A stretch of DNA of 64,000 nucleotides from Methylocystis heyeri. Its GTDB lineage: Bacteria; Pseudomonadota; Alphaproteobacteria; Rhizobiales; Beijerinckiaceae. This document shows, one piece after another, positions 28,962 through 37,280 of this stretch. The notes beneath the pieces are model-generated. The model was not told the origin of the DNA and ran no database searches. It saw only the letters and a list, made by a program, of their open reading frames with translations. The position numbers and the translations under genes were made by a program. Positions within the stretch are counted from its first letter, which is position 1, and each line of letters begins with the position of its first letter. The stretch spans positions 4,052,501 through 4,116,500 of the forward strand of contig NZ_CP046052.1 of assembly GCF_004802635.2 (NCBI RefSeq). The letters are read 5' to 3'.

Positions 28962-30369
28962 GCGGCTGCTGTTTCTCACCGGCCATCTCGCTTTTCCGCG
29001 CCTGGAGCGCATGGCGGCGGGTTTTGGCGACGCGGCGAGAAACTGGCGCATTCACGATATCGGCGTAAAGGTCGCCGCGCTGATGACGCAGGAGATCATC
29101 CTGCGCAGGTTGCCGCGGCCCGTCGAGGCGGACCGCGTTATCCTCCCGGGCCGCTGCCGGGCGGATCTTGCGGCATTGACCCGGGAATTCGGCGTCCCCT
29201 TCGAACGCGGCCCCGAGGAAATCGCCGATCTTCCCGCCTATCTCGGGCGCAGCGGAGGCAAGCCTGATCTCTCGCGCTTCGATATGCGCATCTTCGCCGA
29301 GATCGTCGACGCCTCGACCATGACCGTCGCGCAGACTCTGGCGCGCGCAAGAAAGCTGGCGGCGGCGGGCGCGGATGTCGTCGATCTCGGCTGCCTGCCC
29401 GACACGCCATTCGCCCATATGGAAGAGGCCATCGCCGCGCTCCATGCGGATGGCCTCAAGGTCAGCGTCGATTCCGCGAGCCTCGCCGAACTCGGGCGCG
29501 CCATTGCCGCGGGCGCCGATCATTTGCTGAGCCTCGATGAGAACAGCCTGGCGCTGTTGCCGGACAACTCCCCCATTACGCCCGTGCTGGTGCCGGCGTC
29601 GCATGGCGATCTCGACTCGCTTCAGCGCGCTGCGGCCAGGGCCCGTGCGCGAGGCATCGGCTTCATTCTCGACCCCATCCTCGATCCGATCCATTTCGGT
29701 TTCGCCGATTCGATCGCGCGTTATGTCGAGATCCGGCGCCGGGAGCCGGACGCCGAGATCATGATGGGCACGGGCAATCTGACCGAACTCACCGACGCCG
29801 ATTCCTCCGGCGTCACCGCCGCGCTGCTCGGATTGTGCTCCGAGCTGAACATCCGGCATATTCTCACCGTTCAGGTCAGTCCCCACACCTGCCGCACCGT
29901 GGAGGAGCACGACGCCGCGCGCCGCATGCTGTTCGCCGCGCGGGCCGATAGGGCGCTGCCCAAAGGCTATTCCGACGCTTTGCTTCAAATCCACGACAAG
30001 CGCCCCTTCGCTTCCACCCCCGATGAGATCGCGGAGCTCGCCAGAGACCTGCGCGACGCCAATTTCCGCGTCGAGGTCGCGCAGGACGGGATTCACGTCT
30101 ACGCCCGCAATTTCCATCGCGTCGCCGCCGACGCCATGTCGCTGTTCGCTTCGCTCGGCGTCGAGAAAGACGGCGCGCATGCCTTTTATCTCGGGACCGA
30201 GCTGATGAAGGCGGAAACCGCTTTCAGGCTCGGCAAGCGCTACCGCCAGGACGAGCCGCTGGATTTCGGCGTCGCTGCGGAAAAAAACGCCGAGGACGAA
30301 TCGCGCTTCAAGGAAGCGGGCCATACTTTGCGCAAATCGAGCGGGAGGTCCGATGCCGCTGATACGTGA
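28954..30369 (+). CDS. Dihydropteroate-synthase-like protein (DUF6513-type) of the H4MPT cluster
   Basis: A 471-residue protein with a pterin-binding TIM barrel in the middle. The segment RIFAEIVDASTMTVAQTLARARKLAAAGADVVDLGCLPDTP (about 110-150) and KVSVDSASLAELGRAI resemble dihydropteroate synthase, and ILDPILDPIHFGF follows. N- and C-terminal extensions flank the barrel. It may join the pterin to the ribofuranosyl-aniline moiety of H4MPT or a related step; this is inferred from context. It starts eight bases inside the preceding gene. Confidence 0.8.
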   Translation: MSERLLFLTGHLAFPRLERMAAGFGDAARNWRIHDIGVKVAALMTQEIILRRLPRPVEADRVILPGRCRADLAALTREFGVPFERGPEEIADLPAYLGRSGGKPDLSRFDMRIFAEIVDASTMTVAQTLARARKLAAAGADVVDLGCLPDTPFAHMEEAIAALHADGLKVSVDSASLAELGRAIAAGADHLLSLDENSLALLPDNSPITPVLVPASHGDLDSLQRAAARARARGIGFILDPILDPIHFGFADSIARYVEIRRREPDAEIMMGTGNLTELTDADSSGVTAALLGLCSELNIRHILTVQVSPHTCRTVEEHDAARRMLFAARADRALPKGYSDALLQIHDKRPFASTPDEIAELARDLRDANFRVEVAQDGIHVYARNFHRVAADAMSLFASLGVEKDGAHAFYLGTELMKAETAFRLGKRYRQDEPLDFGVAAEKNAEDESRFKEAGHTLRKSSGRSDAADT

Positions 30370-30922
30370 ATGCGTCGTCGCCACACTCAATGCGGCGGGC
30401 GAGCCGCATCTTGCGCCCTTGGGCCTGATCGAGGAAGGCGATCGCTGGATCGTCGCGCCGTTCCGTCCTTCCACGACGCTCGCCAATCTGGAGCTTTGTC
30501 CCAAAGCCACCGCGAGCTTCATCGACGACGCCGGGATTTTCGCCGGTTTCGTCACCGGTCTCAGGGACTGGCCGCTTGTCGATGTGCAGGGTTGGCCGGC
30601 GCCGCGCCTCGAGGCGGCACTCTCTCATGCGGAGCTGGAGGTTGAAAGCATCGTCGCCGACGCGCTGCGCCCGCGTTTTCGCTGCGTCGTGCGCCGCATC
30701 GAGACTCACCGGCCGTTCCTTGGGATGAATCGGGCGAAGGCCGCGGTGCTGGAGGCGGCTATTCTCGCGACGCGCCTCGATATGCTCCCGAGCGAAAAAA
30801 TCGACAGCGAGATCGCCTATCTCGCCATAGCGATAGAGAAGACCGCCGGGCCGGCGGAACGCGCCGCCTGGGACCGCATCATGGCGCGGATTGAAAAACA
30901 CCGGGCGGAGAACGGCGGGTAG
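30353..30922 (+). CDS. DUF447 family protein (flavin-reductase-like split barrel)
   Basis: A 189-residue protein of the DUF447 family, which is shared by methanogens and H4MPT-using methylotrophs. The N-terminus IRECVVATLNAAGEPHLAPLGL and PFRPSTTLANLELCP resemble FMN-binding split-barrel proteins, and the C-terminal half is helical. Function unknown. It has a strong GGGAGGT ribosome binding site, and its start overlaps the upstream gene by 17 bases. It ends at repeat family C, probably the end of the operon. Confidence 0.78.
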   Translation: MPLIRECVVATLNAAGEPHLAPLGLIEEGDRWIVAPFRPSTTLANLELCPKATASFIDDAGIFAGFVTGLRDWPLVDVQGWPAPRLEAALSHAELEVESIVADALRPRFRCVVRRIETHRPFLGMNRAKAAVLEAAILATRLDMLPSEKIDSEIAYLAIAIEKTAGPAERAAWDRIMARIEKHRAENGG

Positions 30923-30953
30923 AGCGCGTTCGACTCTGAGCGAATCGAACGCG
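30922..30953. repeat. Palindromic dispersed repeat, family C copy 1
   Basis: A 32-base imperfect palindrome, GAGCGCGTTCGA with the complementary TCGAACGCG, directly after the DUF447 stop. Related copies lie at 31414-31447 and 45436-45472. It may act as a 3'-end hairpin for the H4MPT operon. Confidence 0.65.
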
Positions 30954-31084
30954 GCGATGGCGAAATCTTTTTGGAAGGGCGCGCCTTGCGCCATTCCACA
31001 TCGGTTACTCGGCAGAGTGGCTCACGAACGCTTCCATCCCTACCTGCTCATATAGCTTCCGATTGAAAAATTGAGTCTCGCGCC

Positions 31085-31157
31085 GTCATCGCGAGCAGCG
31101 TAGCGATCCAGGGAGACTGGCGCCGCTCTGGAATCTTCGCTGCGCTCGCGATTGCCG
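31085..31157. repeat. Inverted-repeat element related to family E
   Basis: An imperfect inverted repeat whose arms contain TCATCGCGAGCAGCGTAGCG and CTTCGCTGCGCTCGCGATTG. It resembles the better-conserved element at 55498-55616. Such elements are common intergenic repeats in alphaproteobacteria. Confidence 0.55.
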
Positions 31158-31181
31158 CGAGCCCATCAACCGGAAACTTCA

Positions 31182-31346
31182 TCATTTGCACGGCGGATGG
31201 TTGGCGCAGTCATGCGCCCGCCCATGGGTCATGATGCATTTTTCAGATTTGCAGCAAACCTTGCAGCAGCTCACGTCCGACGCATAGACGACGCCGGCGA
31301 AAAGGGTGAGAGCGAAACCCAGGGCGAAGGGAAAATAGCGTTTCAT
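31182..31346 (-). CDS. Small secreted cysteine-rich protein
   Basis: A 54-residue protein: a signal peptide (MKRYFPFALGFALTLFAGVVYA) and a mature peptide of about 32 residues with seven cysteines (CCKVCCKSEKC, then two more) plus several His and Lys. A GGAGG ribosome binding site supports this ATG over the longer frame. The CC-x2-CC-x4-C pattern suggests metal binding or multiple disulfides in the periplasm. It is divergent from the Cyc2-like gene, so the two may share a regulatory region. No family recognised. Confidence 0.7.
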   Translation of the reverse strand: MKRYFPFALGFALTLFAGVVYASDVSCCKVCCKSEKCIMTHGRAHDCANHPPCK

Positions 31347-31804
31347 AGTCGGCCTCCATTGTCCCCAAATCGTCGGGGCAGGACTGGAGAGGCGATGCCC
31401 TCTCCTGGATCGGGGCGCGTTCGATTCAAACACATTCGAATGCGCCCGACTTCATGATCGGCGCGATTTCTCCTCGCTCGAAGCAGCGGAAAACGCGCCG
31501 GCCGCGGGTGGATCAATTTGCGCACACCGCGCTTTCCCGCCGTTTATCGCTAGCAAGAGAACGAAGACAAAGCCAGTCGACCAAATGTCGCAGCGCATAG
31601 TCATAATTGCGTGATTTGACGGAAAGCAATCTTCTATTTCCAATTCTGAAAATATACGCTGCGACAATGAGTCCGTAATGGTCCTGTCATTTTGTGTCTA
31701 TCATATACATTGATAAGGCGATTCTCGGGGTGCGGCGGCTCTGCGAATCCTAAAACTACTCCAGGTTGCGCGTGCATTTGCCGCGCGTTTGAGGAATTGG
31801 AACA
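31347..31804. other. Divergent regulatory region between the Cys-rich and Cyc2-like genes
   Basis: A 458-base spacer. It contains repeat family C copy 2 (31414-31447) and an AT-rich stretch at 31600-31720 that probably holds the promoter of the downstream gene. The ribosome binding site of the downstream gene is weak (TTTGAGGAATTGGAACA). No other gene was supported here. Confidence 0.5.
31414..31447. repeat. Palindromic dispersed repeat, family C copy 2
   Basis: GGGGCGCGTTCGATTCAA facing CATTCGAATGCGCCC. This is the same arrangement as the copies at 30922 and 45436. It lies between two divergent genes, so it is not simply a terminator. Confidence 0.6.
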
Positions 31805-33439
31805 ATGGCTTTGAAAACCAATCTGTCCTCCCCGTCGCCGGTAGCCCAGAATTGCGCCCGCCAGCCCGATGTGACGGCCTATCTGACCTGGGGCGTTCTG
31901 GGCCTGATGGGGACCGCGACTCTGGGGCTGGGCTTTGCGCCGCGCGAGGCGGATGCGGTTCCGAGCTTCGCGCGCCAGACCGGCCAGCCCTGCGCCACCT
32001 GTCACACCACTTTTCCCGAGCTGACGCCCTTCGGCCGGCGCTTCAAACTCGGCGGCTATACGATGGGCGGCGGCATGACGCTGCAGGAAGCGCCCCCGAT
32101 CGCCGCCATGGTGATTCCGACCTTCACCAAGACGGCGATCCAGCAGGACGCGCCGCCGACCAATCCCAACGGCTATCCCATCGCCCACACCAACGACAAT
32201 GCCGTCATGCAGCAGGCCAGCCTGTTTTACGGCGGGCAAATTTACGGCAATCTCGGCGCCTTCATTCAGGGAACCTACGACAAGGCCTCCCAGCACACCT
32301 ATCTCGACAACACCGACATCCGCTACGCCGACTCGACCAAAATCGGCGACATCGACGTGACCTGGGGCCTCGACGTCAACAATGGCCCGACCGTGCAGGA
32401 TGTGTGGAACACCACGCCGGCCTGGGGCTTTCCCTATATAGCTCCGACCCTCGCTCCGGCTTTCGGGCCGCCGACGACCCAGATCGAGGGCGGCTTCGCC
32501 GGCCGTGCGATCGGGACGGGCGCCTATGTGTTTCTGAACGACATGCTGTATCTGGAAGGCTCGGTTTACAACAACCTCTCCAAGGGCGAGCTGAACGCGC
32601 TCGGATTGCCCTGCGCCAGCAACTCCGACTATGTGCAGAACGTCGCCGCCTGGGCCGCTCAATATTATCTTCCGGGCCAGCCTTACAGCACCGCCTGTCC
32701 GTCCAATTCTCTGGCGAGCGCTTCGCCCTATTGGCGCGTCGCGCTCGAGAAAAACTGGGGCGACCATACGCTCGAGATCGGCGCCTTCGGTTTTTATCCG
32801 CAGGTGCTGCCCGGCCGCGTGATGGGCTACGGCGTCGACTATTACCGCGACATCGGGCTCGACGCTCAATATCAATTCATCAACGACGTGCATGCGCTGA
32901 CCCTGAAGGTTTCGCGCATCAGCGAATCTCAAAATCTCCAGGCGACCTACGCTCAAGGAGTTGCGGCGCAGTTCGTCAACGCCAACGGCATTACGAATAT
33001 GTTCGGGCTGCCGCCCGTGACCGGAAACGCCTCCGCCAATCCGACCAATAATCTGACCAGCTTCAAGGCCAGCGCCACCTATGTCTATGACCACACCGTC
33101 AGCGCATCGCTGGGCTATTTTCATGTGCAGGGATCGCCGGACATAACGCTCTACGGCAATGCTCTGCTCAATCCCGTGTTCGGCGGTTCGGCCTGGAGCT
33201 ATCCCGACGCCAAGGGATTGATCTACGACATATCCTTCATGCCGTTCAGCAAAGGCGGGCCCGACTTTTGGCCTTGGGCCAACGCCAAGATCGGCCTCTC
33301 CTATACCCAATATCTCAAGCTCAACGGCGGCTTCGCCAACTTCGACGGGCAGGGAACCTATTACAACGGCAGCAGCTGGCGCTCGCATACCGCAAGCGAC
33401 AACAACACCCTGTTCCTTTACACCTGGATCGCGTTCTGA
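31805..33439 (+). CDS. Cyc2-like fused cytochrome c-porin, outer membrane
   Basis: A 544-residue exported protein. The hydrophobic segment at residues 27-45 and an ADA processing site near 51 form an unusually long signal region. The mature N-terminus reads VPSFARQTG, followed by a single haem site C63-A-T-C66-H67 and then FPELTPFGRRFKLGGY. This arrangement is the hallmark of Cyc2-type porin-cytochromes. The remaining 450 residues alternate polar and hydrophobic residues with many aromatics, and the chain ends in a terminal Phe (YTWIAF), as in outer-membrane beta barrels. Cyc2 proteins oxidise extracellular Fe(II); electron transfer here is inferred. Confidence 0.8.
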   Translation: MALKTNLSSPSPVAQNCARQPDVTAYLTWGVLGLMGTATLGLGFAPREADAVPSFARQTGQPCATCHTTFPELTPFGRRFKLGGYTMGGGMTLQEAPPIAAMVIPTFTKTAIQQDAPPTNPNGYPIAHTNDNAVMQQASLFYGGQIYGNLGAFIQGTYDKASQHTYLDNTDIRYADSTKIGDIDVTWGLDVNNGPTVQDVWNTTPAWGFPYIAPTLAPAFGPPTTQIEGGFAGRAIGTGAYVFLNDMLYLEGSVYNNLSKGELNALGLPCASNSDYVQNVAAWAAQYYLPGQPYSTACPSNSLASASPYWRVALEKNWGDHTLEIGAFGFYPQVLPGRVMGYGVDYYRDIGLDAQYQFINDVHALTLKVSRISESQNLQATYAQGVAAQFVNANGITNMFGLPPVTGNASANPTNNLTSFKASATYVYDHTVSASLGYFHVQGSPDITLYGNALLNPVFGGSAWSYPDAKGLIYDISFMPFSKGGPDFWPWANAKIGLSYTQYLKLNGGFANFDGQGTYYNGSSWRSHTASDNNTLFLYTWIAF

Positions 33440-33491
33440 AACGGGGTCGGCGACGCGCCTTCGACGAGCGAAGCGCGGCGCCGCCGCCGCG

Positions 33492-35285
33492 CTATTTCCT
33501 GCCGAACAGTTTTTCTATGTCGGAGAGCTTGAGTTCGACATAGGTCGGACGGCCGTGATTGCACTGGCCGGCGCCGGGGGTGATTTCCATTTCCCGCAAC
33601 AGGGCGTTCATTTCCGGCGGCGACAGACGCCGACCGGCGCGCACGGAATGATGGCAGGCGCAGGTCGCCAGCACATGGTCGAGCCGCCGCGACAATCCTC
33701 TGGCGTCGCCTTCCTCGGCGAGCAGGTCGGCGATGTCCGCAACCAGCCGGGCGGCGTCCACCTCCCCGAGGATCGCGGGCGTTTCGCGCACCAGCACGGC
33801 GCCGGGACCGAAGGACTCGACGACGAGGCCGAGTTCGGCGAGTTCCGTCATGGCCGGCAGCAACGCATCCATTCGACCGCCGTCGAGTTCGACGACGGCC
33901 GGGATCAGTAGAATCTGACGCGCGACGCCATTGGCCTCCCGCTGGCGTTTCAGTTTTTCATAGACGAGCCGCTCATGGGCGGCGTGCTGATCGACGATCA
34001 CCAGCCCGTCGCGGGTTTGGGCGACGATATAGGTTTCGTGAATCTGCGCGCGCGCCGCGCCGAGCGGAGCGTCGAGATCGAGCGGCGTCGCAGGCGTCTC
34101 CTGCGCGCGCGCATCGGCGGCCGGCGCCGGGCGCAGCAGTTGTGTCTGCGGGCTTTCCTCGAGCCTCTGCGGCGCGCTCGGCGAGAGCCGCCAATCCCAA
34201 TTGGCGGCGGCGGGCCGCCGGGCGGCGGGATCAAAGCTCCGCGCTCCGATCATATGCAGCGCCTTTTGCGCATTGCCGTCCGAACTGCGATGCGATGCGC
34301 CGGCGAGCGCCTGCTTCAGCGCGCCGACGACGAGGCCGCGCACAAGCCCCGAATCACGGAACCGCACCTCCGCCTTGGCGGGATGGACATTGACGTCGAC
34401 CTCGGCGGGGTCGCATTCGAGAAACAGCACGGCGGCCGGGTGGCGGTCGTGCGACAGAAAATCGAGATAGGCCGCGCGGATGGCGCCCGCGAACAGCTTG
34501 TCGCGCACCGGCCTTCCGTTCACATAGACATATTGCATCTGCGCATTGCCGCGGTTGTAGGTCGGCAGCCCGGCGAGGCCCGAAAGCCGGAAGTTTTCGC
34601 GCAGCGCTTCGATGTGAACGGCGTTGGCGGCGAATTCCTCGCCGAGGACCTGGGCTATGCGATCGGCGCGGGCGCCGCTGTCCTCGCCACAGGCGGCGTA
34701 TTCGAGCAGCGCGCCGCCATTGGCGAAACTGAAGCGCACATGGGGATGCGCCATGGCGAGGCGCTTGACCACATCGGCGACGGCGGTGGTCTCGGCCCGA
34801 TCGGTCTTGAGGAATTTGAGCCGGGCGGGGGTCGCGGCGAAGAGATCGCGCGCTTCGATGCGCGTGCCGCCCGGCCAGTTGCCGGGGCGCAGGCCGTGGA
34901 GCCGGCCCGCCTCCACCCGGATCGAGGCGCCGTGGGACGAGCCCGCGGCGCGGGTGTCTATGGTCAGATCGCTGACCGCGGCGATGGAGGGCAGCGCCTC
35001 GCCGCGAAAGCCGAGCGTCGCAATATTTGTCAGGTCGCCGTCGGGAATCTTGGAGGTGGCGTGACGCTCCACCGCAAGCGCGAGGTCGTTCTCGTCCATG
35101 CCGCAGCCGTCGTCGATGACGCGGATGAGCTTGCGGCCGCCCTCCTCGATCGCGACGTCGATGCGCTTCGCGCCGGCGTCGAGCGCGTTTTCGACGAGTT
35201 CCTTGACGGCGGAACTCGGCCGCTCGACCACTTCGCCGGCGGCGATGCGGTCGATGAGGATGGGGTCGAGACGACGAACGGGCAT
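33492..35285 (-). CDS. mutL: DNA mismatch repair protein MutL
   Basis: A 597-residue MutL. The GHKL ATPase motifs ELVENALDAG, DDGCGMDENDL and GFRGEALPSIAAV are in the first 100 residues. The C-terminal dimerisation domain carries the endonuclease motif DQHAAHERLVYE and a late metal-site segment ACHHSVRAG. This is therefore a nicking MutL, unlike E. coli MutL. A GGAAGAA ribosome binding site precedes the start. It is convergent with the Cyc2-like gene. Confidence 0.96.
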   Translation of the reverse strand: MPVRRLDPILIDRIAAGEVVERPSSAVKELVENALDAGAKRIDVAIEEGGRKLIRVIDDGCGMDENDLALAVERHATSKIPDGDLTNIATLGFRGEALPSIAAVSDLTIDTRAAGSSHGASIRVEAGRLHGLRPGNWPGGTRIEARDLFAATPARLKFLKTDRAETTAVADVVKRLAMAHPHVRFSFANGGALLEYAACGEDSGARADRIAQVLGEEFAANAVHIEALRENFRLSGLAGLPTYNRGNAQMQYVYVNGRPVRDKLFAGAIRAAYLDFLSHDRHPAAVLFLECDPAEVDVNVHPAKAEVRFRDSGLVRGLVVGALKQALAGASHRSSDGNAQKALHMIGARSFDPAARRPAAANWDWRLSPSAPQRLEESPQTQLLRPAPAADARAQETPATPLDLDAPLGAARAQIHETYIVAQTRDGLVIVDQHAAHERLVYEKLKRQREANGVARQILLIPAVVELDGGRMDALLPAMTELAELGLVVESFGPGAVLVRETPAILGEVDAARLVADIADLLAEEGDARGLSRRLDHVLATCACHHSVRAGRRLSPPEMNALLREMEITPGAGQCNHGRPTYVELKLSDIEKLFGRK

Positions 35286-35410
35286 GCGATTCTTCCAAAG
35301 GTCGACAGACTTATATCAGGCCGCGCCGCACTTACGGGCCCCGCACAACACCAAAACGCCAAAGATCGCCGCTAATCACGCAGTCGGTAAGCGTCGATCG
35401 GGAAAAGACC

Positions 35411-36208
35411 ATGGACCTTCTGGAAGCCTTCTTTGCAGGACATCCGTTCTATGCGGCGGCGGGGCTGATCCTGCTCGTTCTTATCGTCTTCAGCGTTCGC
35501 ATCGCCAATCAATATGAGCGGGCGGTGGTGTTCTTCCTCGGCCGTTATGTGCGGACCTCCGGGCCCGGAGTTTATTTCCTGACGCCGTTCCTCGAGTGGC
35601 GCACCACCGTCGACATCCGCACCATGACGACGACAGTGGAACAGCTCGAGACCATCACCAGCGACAATGTGCCGGTCAAGATCAGCGCGGTGGTGTGGCG
35701 GCGGGCAGTCGATCCGGCGCGTTCCCTCATCGAGGTGACGGACGTCGCCGATGCGGTGACGCAAGTGGCCATCACCTCGCTGCGGGGCATCATCGGCCAG
35801 CATTCGCTCGACGATGTGCTGAAGGCCCAGGACGCCATATCCGACGCGCTGCAGGCCAATATCGACAAGGTGACCGAGCCCTGGGGCGTCAAGGTCGAGC
35901 GCGTGCAGATGAAGAATGTGGAAATCCCCGAGACCATGCAGCGCGCCATGGCCCAGGAGGCCGAAGCCTTGCGCGAGAAGCGCGCGCGTCAGATCAAGGC
36001 GGAAGCCGAGTTGGAGGCGGCGGGCCTGCTCAAAAAGGCGGCCGAAACCATCATGGAGAGCCCGGCGGGGCTGGAACTGCGACGCATGCAGATGATCACC
36101 GAGGTTGGCGCCGAGCAGAACACCATGACGATCATCATGATGCCGAGCGAATTTGTCGAGATGGCGCGCGCCATCGGCGCGCAAGGCAAGGAAAAGGCGA
36201 ATTCCTGA
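35411..36208 (+). CDS. Slipin (SPFH/stomatin family membrane protein)
   Basis: A 265-residue SPFH-domain protein with one N-terminal transmembrane helix (about residues 14-31). The stomatin-type core begins QYERAVVFFLGRYVRTSGPGVYFLTPF. The C-terminal part is helical and probably coiled (AMAQEAEALREKRARQIKAEAELEAAG). Slipins form membrane microdomain scaffolds, often with an NfeD partner. No nfeD gene is adjacent here. Confidence 0.92.
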   Translation: MDLLEAFFAGHPFYAAAGLILLVLIVFSVRIANQYERAVVFFLGRYVRTSGPGVYFLTPFLEWRTTVDIRTMTTTVEQLETITSDNVPVKISAVVWRRAVDPARSLIEVTDVADAVTQVAITSLRGIIGQHSLDDVLKAQDAISDALQANIDKVTEPWGVKVERVQMKNVEIPETMQRAMAQEAEALREKRARQIKAEAELEAAGLLKKAAETIMESPAGLELRRMQMITEVGAEQNTMTIIMMPSEFVEMARAIGAQGKEKANS

Positions 36209-36221
36209 AACGAATCCGAGG

Positions 36222-37280
36222 TCAGGCCACCCGCTCGGCGGGTTCGGCCTCGAACAGCGCGGAAATCGTCAGCGCGCCGCCCGCGTCCGATATCGCCAGG
36301 ATCGGGCAGGAATCCTCGGGCGCCTGCACCGGCATGCCCTCCTCCAATGACCCGACCACTGCGCAGGACAGCAAAGCGCCGTTCTGCAGCAGGCCCGATT
36401 GAGCGAGGTCGGGCAGCGCCGCTGCGGGAGCGACCAGCCGAACCGGGCCGACGCGCCGCAACAGGCTCAAAAAGGCTCCGGCTCCGAACGGGGCCATGAA
36501 ATGAAGTTCCGCTCCCGAGAGCAGCGCGGCGAGGGGCCCTGCCACCAGGCCCGCGAATGTGCCGGGCGAGGCCAGTGAAACGATCGGCGCCGCGCCGCCG
36601 CCGTGGCGCGTCTCTCGAACGAGATCGAAGCCATGGCCGAGCAGAGCGCTCTGCTTGACGAAAGCCGCCGCGCCGTCGCGATCTATGGAGCCCAGCCGGT
36701 CGCCGAGCGTCCACCTCTCGGGCGCCGGGGAGGCCGGCCGAACCGCCGCCGCGAGAAGGCCCGCCGGAGAAAAATCCACCAGCCCCTCGGCGGGTTCTGG
36801 CGACAGCGAGCCGAGCAATCTCAACCCGGGCGCCCGAGCGGCGATATTCAGCAGAATTTCGGAAATATGATGCTCGCCCGTTTGCGCCGGCGCAATCAGC
36901 GCCTCGGCGGCGACGGTTCTCGCCGCTTTCGCCAGCGCATTCGGCGAAAAAAGCGCCGGCGCCAGGACAGGTTCGCAGCCGGCCGCGACAATGCCGGTGA
37001 TGGCGGCGAGACTATGGCCGTGCGCAGGGCAGCACAGCAGGATGCGCGCGCCGGGCGCAAGGCCGAAGGCTCCGAGCCGTGCGGCGAAGGCCCTGGCCGT
37101 CTTTTCCAGATCGGAGAAGGCCATCGTCTCCTCCCCGTTCTCGCCGTGATCGCACAGCGCCGTTTTTTCGGGCCGCAGCCTCGCGGAGCCGAAAACCAGC
37201 GCGTCGATCCCGAACATGGTGAGCGGGTGCGTCCGCGCGAGGTCGTGGCTTTTTGCGGGGAGACCCGTGTCCTGCGTCAC
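36222..37280 (-). CDS. Shortened AMP-dependent ligase-like protein
   Basis: A 352-residue protein resembling the N-terminal domain of acyl-CoA synthetases (DALVFGSARLRPEKTALCD, ARAFAARLGAFGLAPGARILLCCP, GIVAAGCEPVLAPALFSPNALAKAA). It lacks a recognisable SGTTGxPKG P-loop and the C-terminal lid domain. It starts with GTG inside a GTGA overlap with the upstream binding-protein gene, with GGAGG before it. It is therefore probably inactive as a ligase and may bind an acyl or peptide ligand; function unknown. Confidence 0.65.
   Translation of the reverse strand: MTQDTGLPAKSHDLARTHPLTMFGIDALVFGSARLRPEKTALCDHGENGEETMAFSDLEKTARAFAARLGAFGLAPGARILLCCPAHGHSLAAITGIVAAGCEPVLAPALFSPNALAKAARTVAAEALIAPAQTGEHHISEILLNIAARAPGLRLLGSLSPEPAEGLVDFSPAGLLAAAVRPASPAPERWTLGDRLGSIDRDGAAAFVKQSALLGHGFDLVRETRHGGGAAPIVSLASPGTFAGLVAGPLAALLSGAELHFMAPFGAGAFLSLLRRVGPVRLVAPAAALPDLAQSGLLQNGALLSCAVVGSLEEGMPVQAPEDSCPILAISDAGGALTISALFEAEPAERVA

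Noticed and set aside
31452-31667. Minus-strand frame with a signal-peptide-like start
   Set aside because: No ribosome binding site, no recognisable domain, and it falls in the AT-rich promoter region of the Cyc2-like gene. A tiny real peptide cannot be fully excluded.
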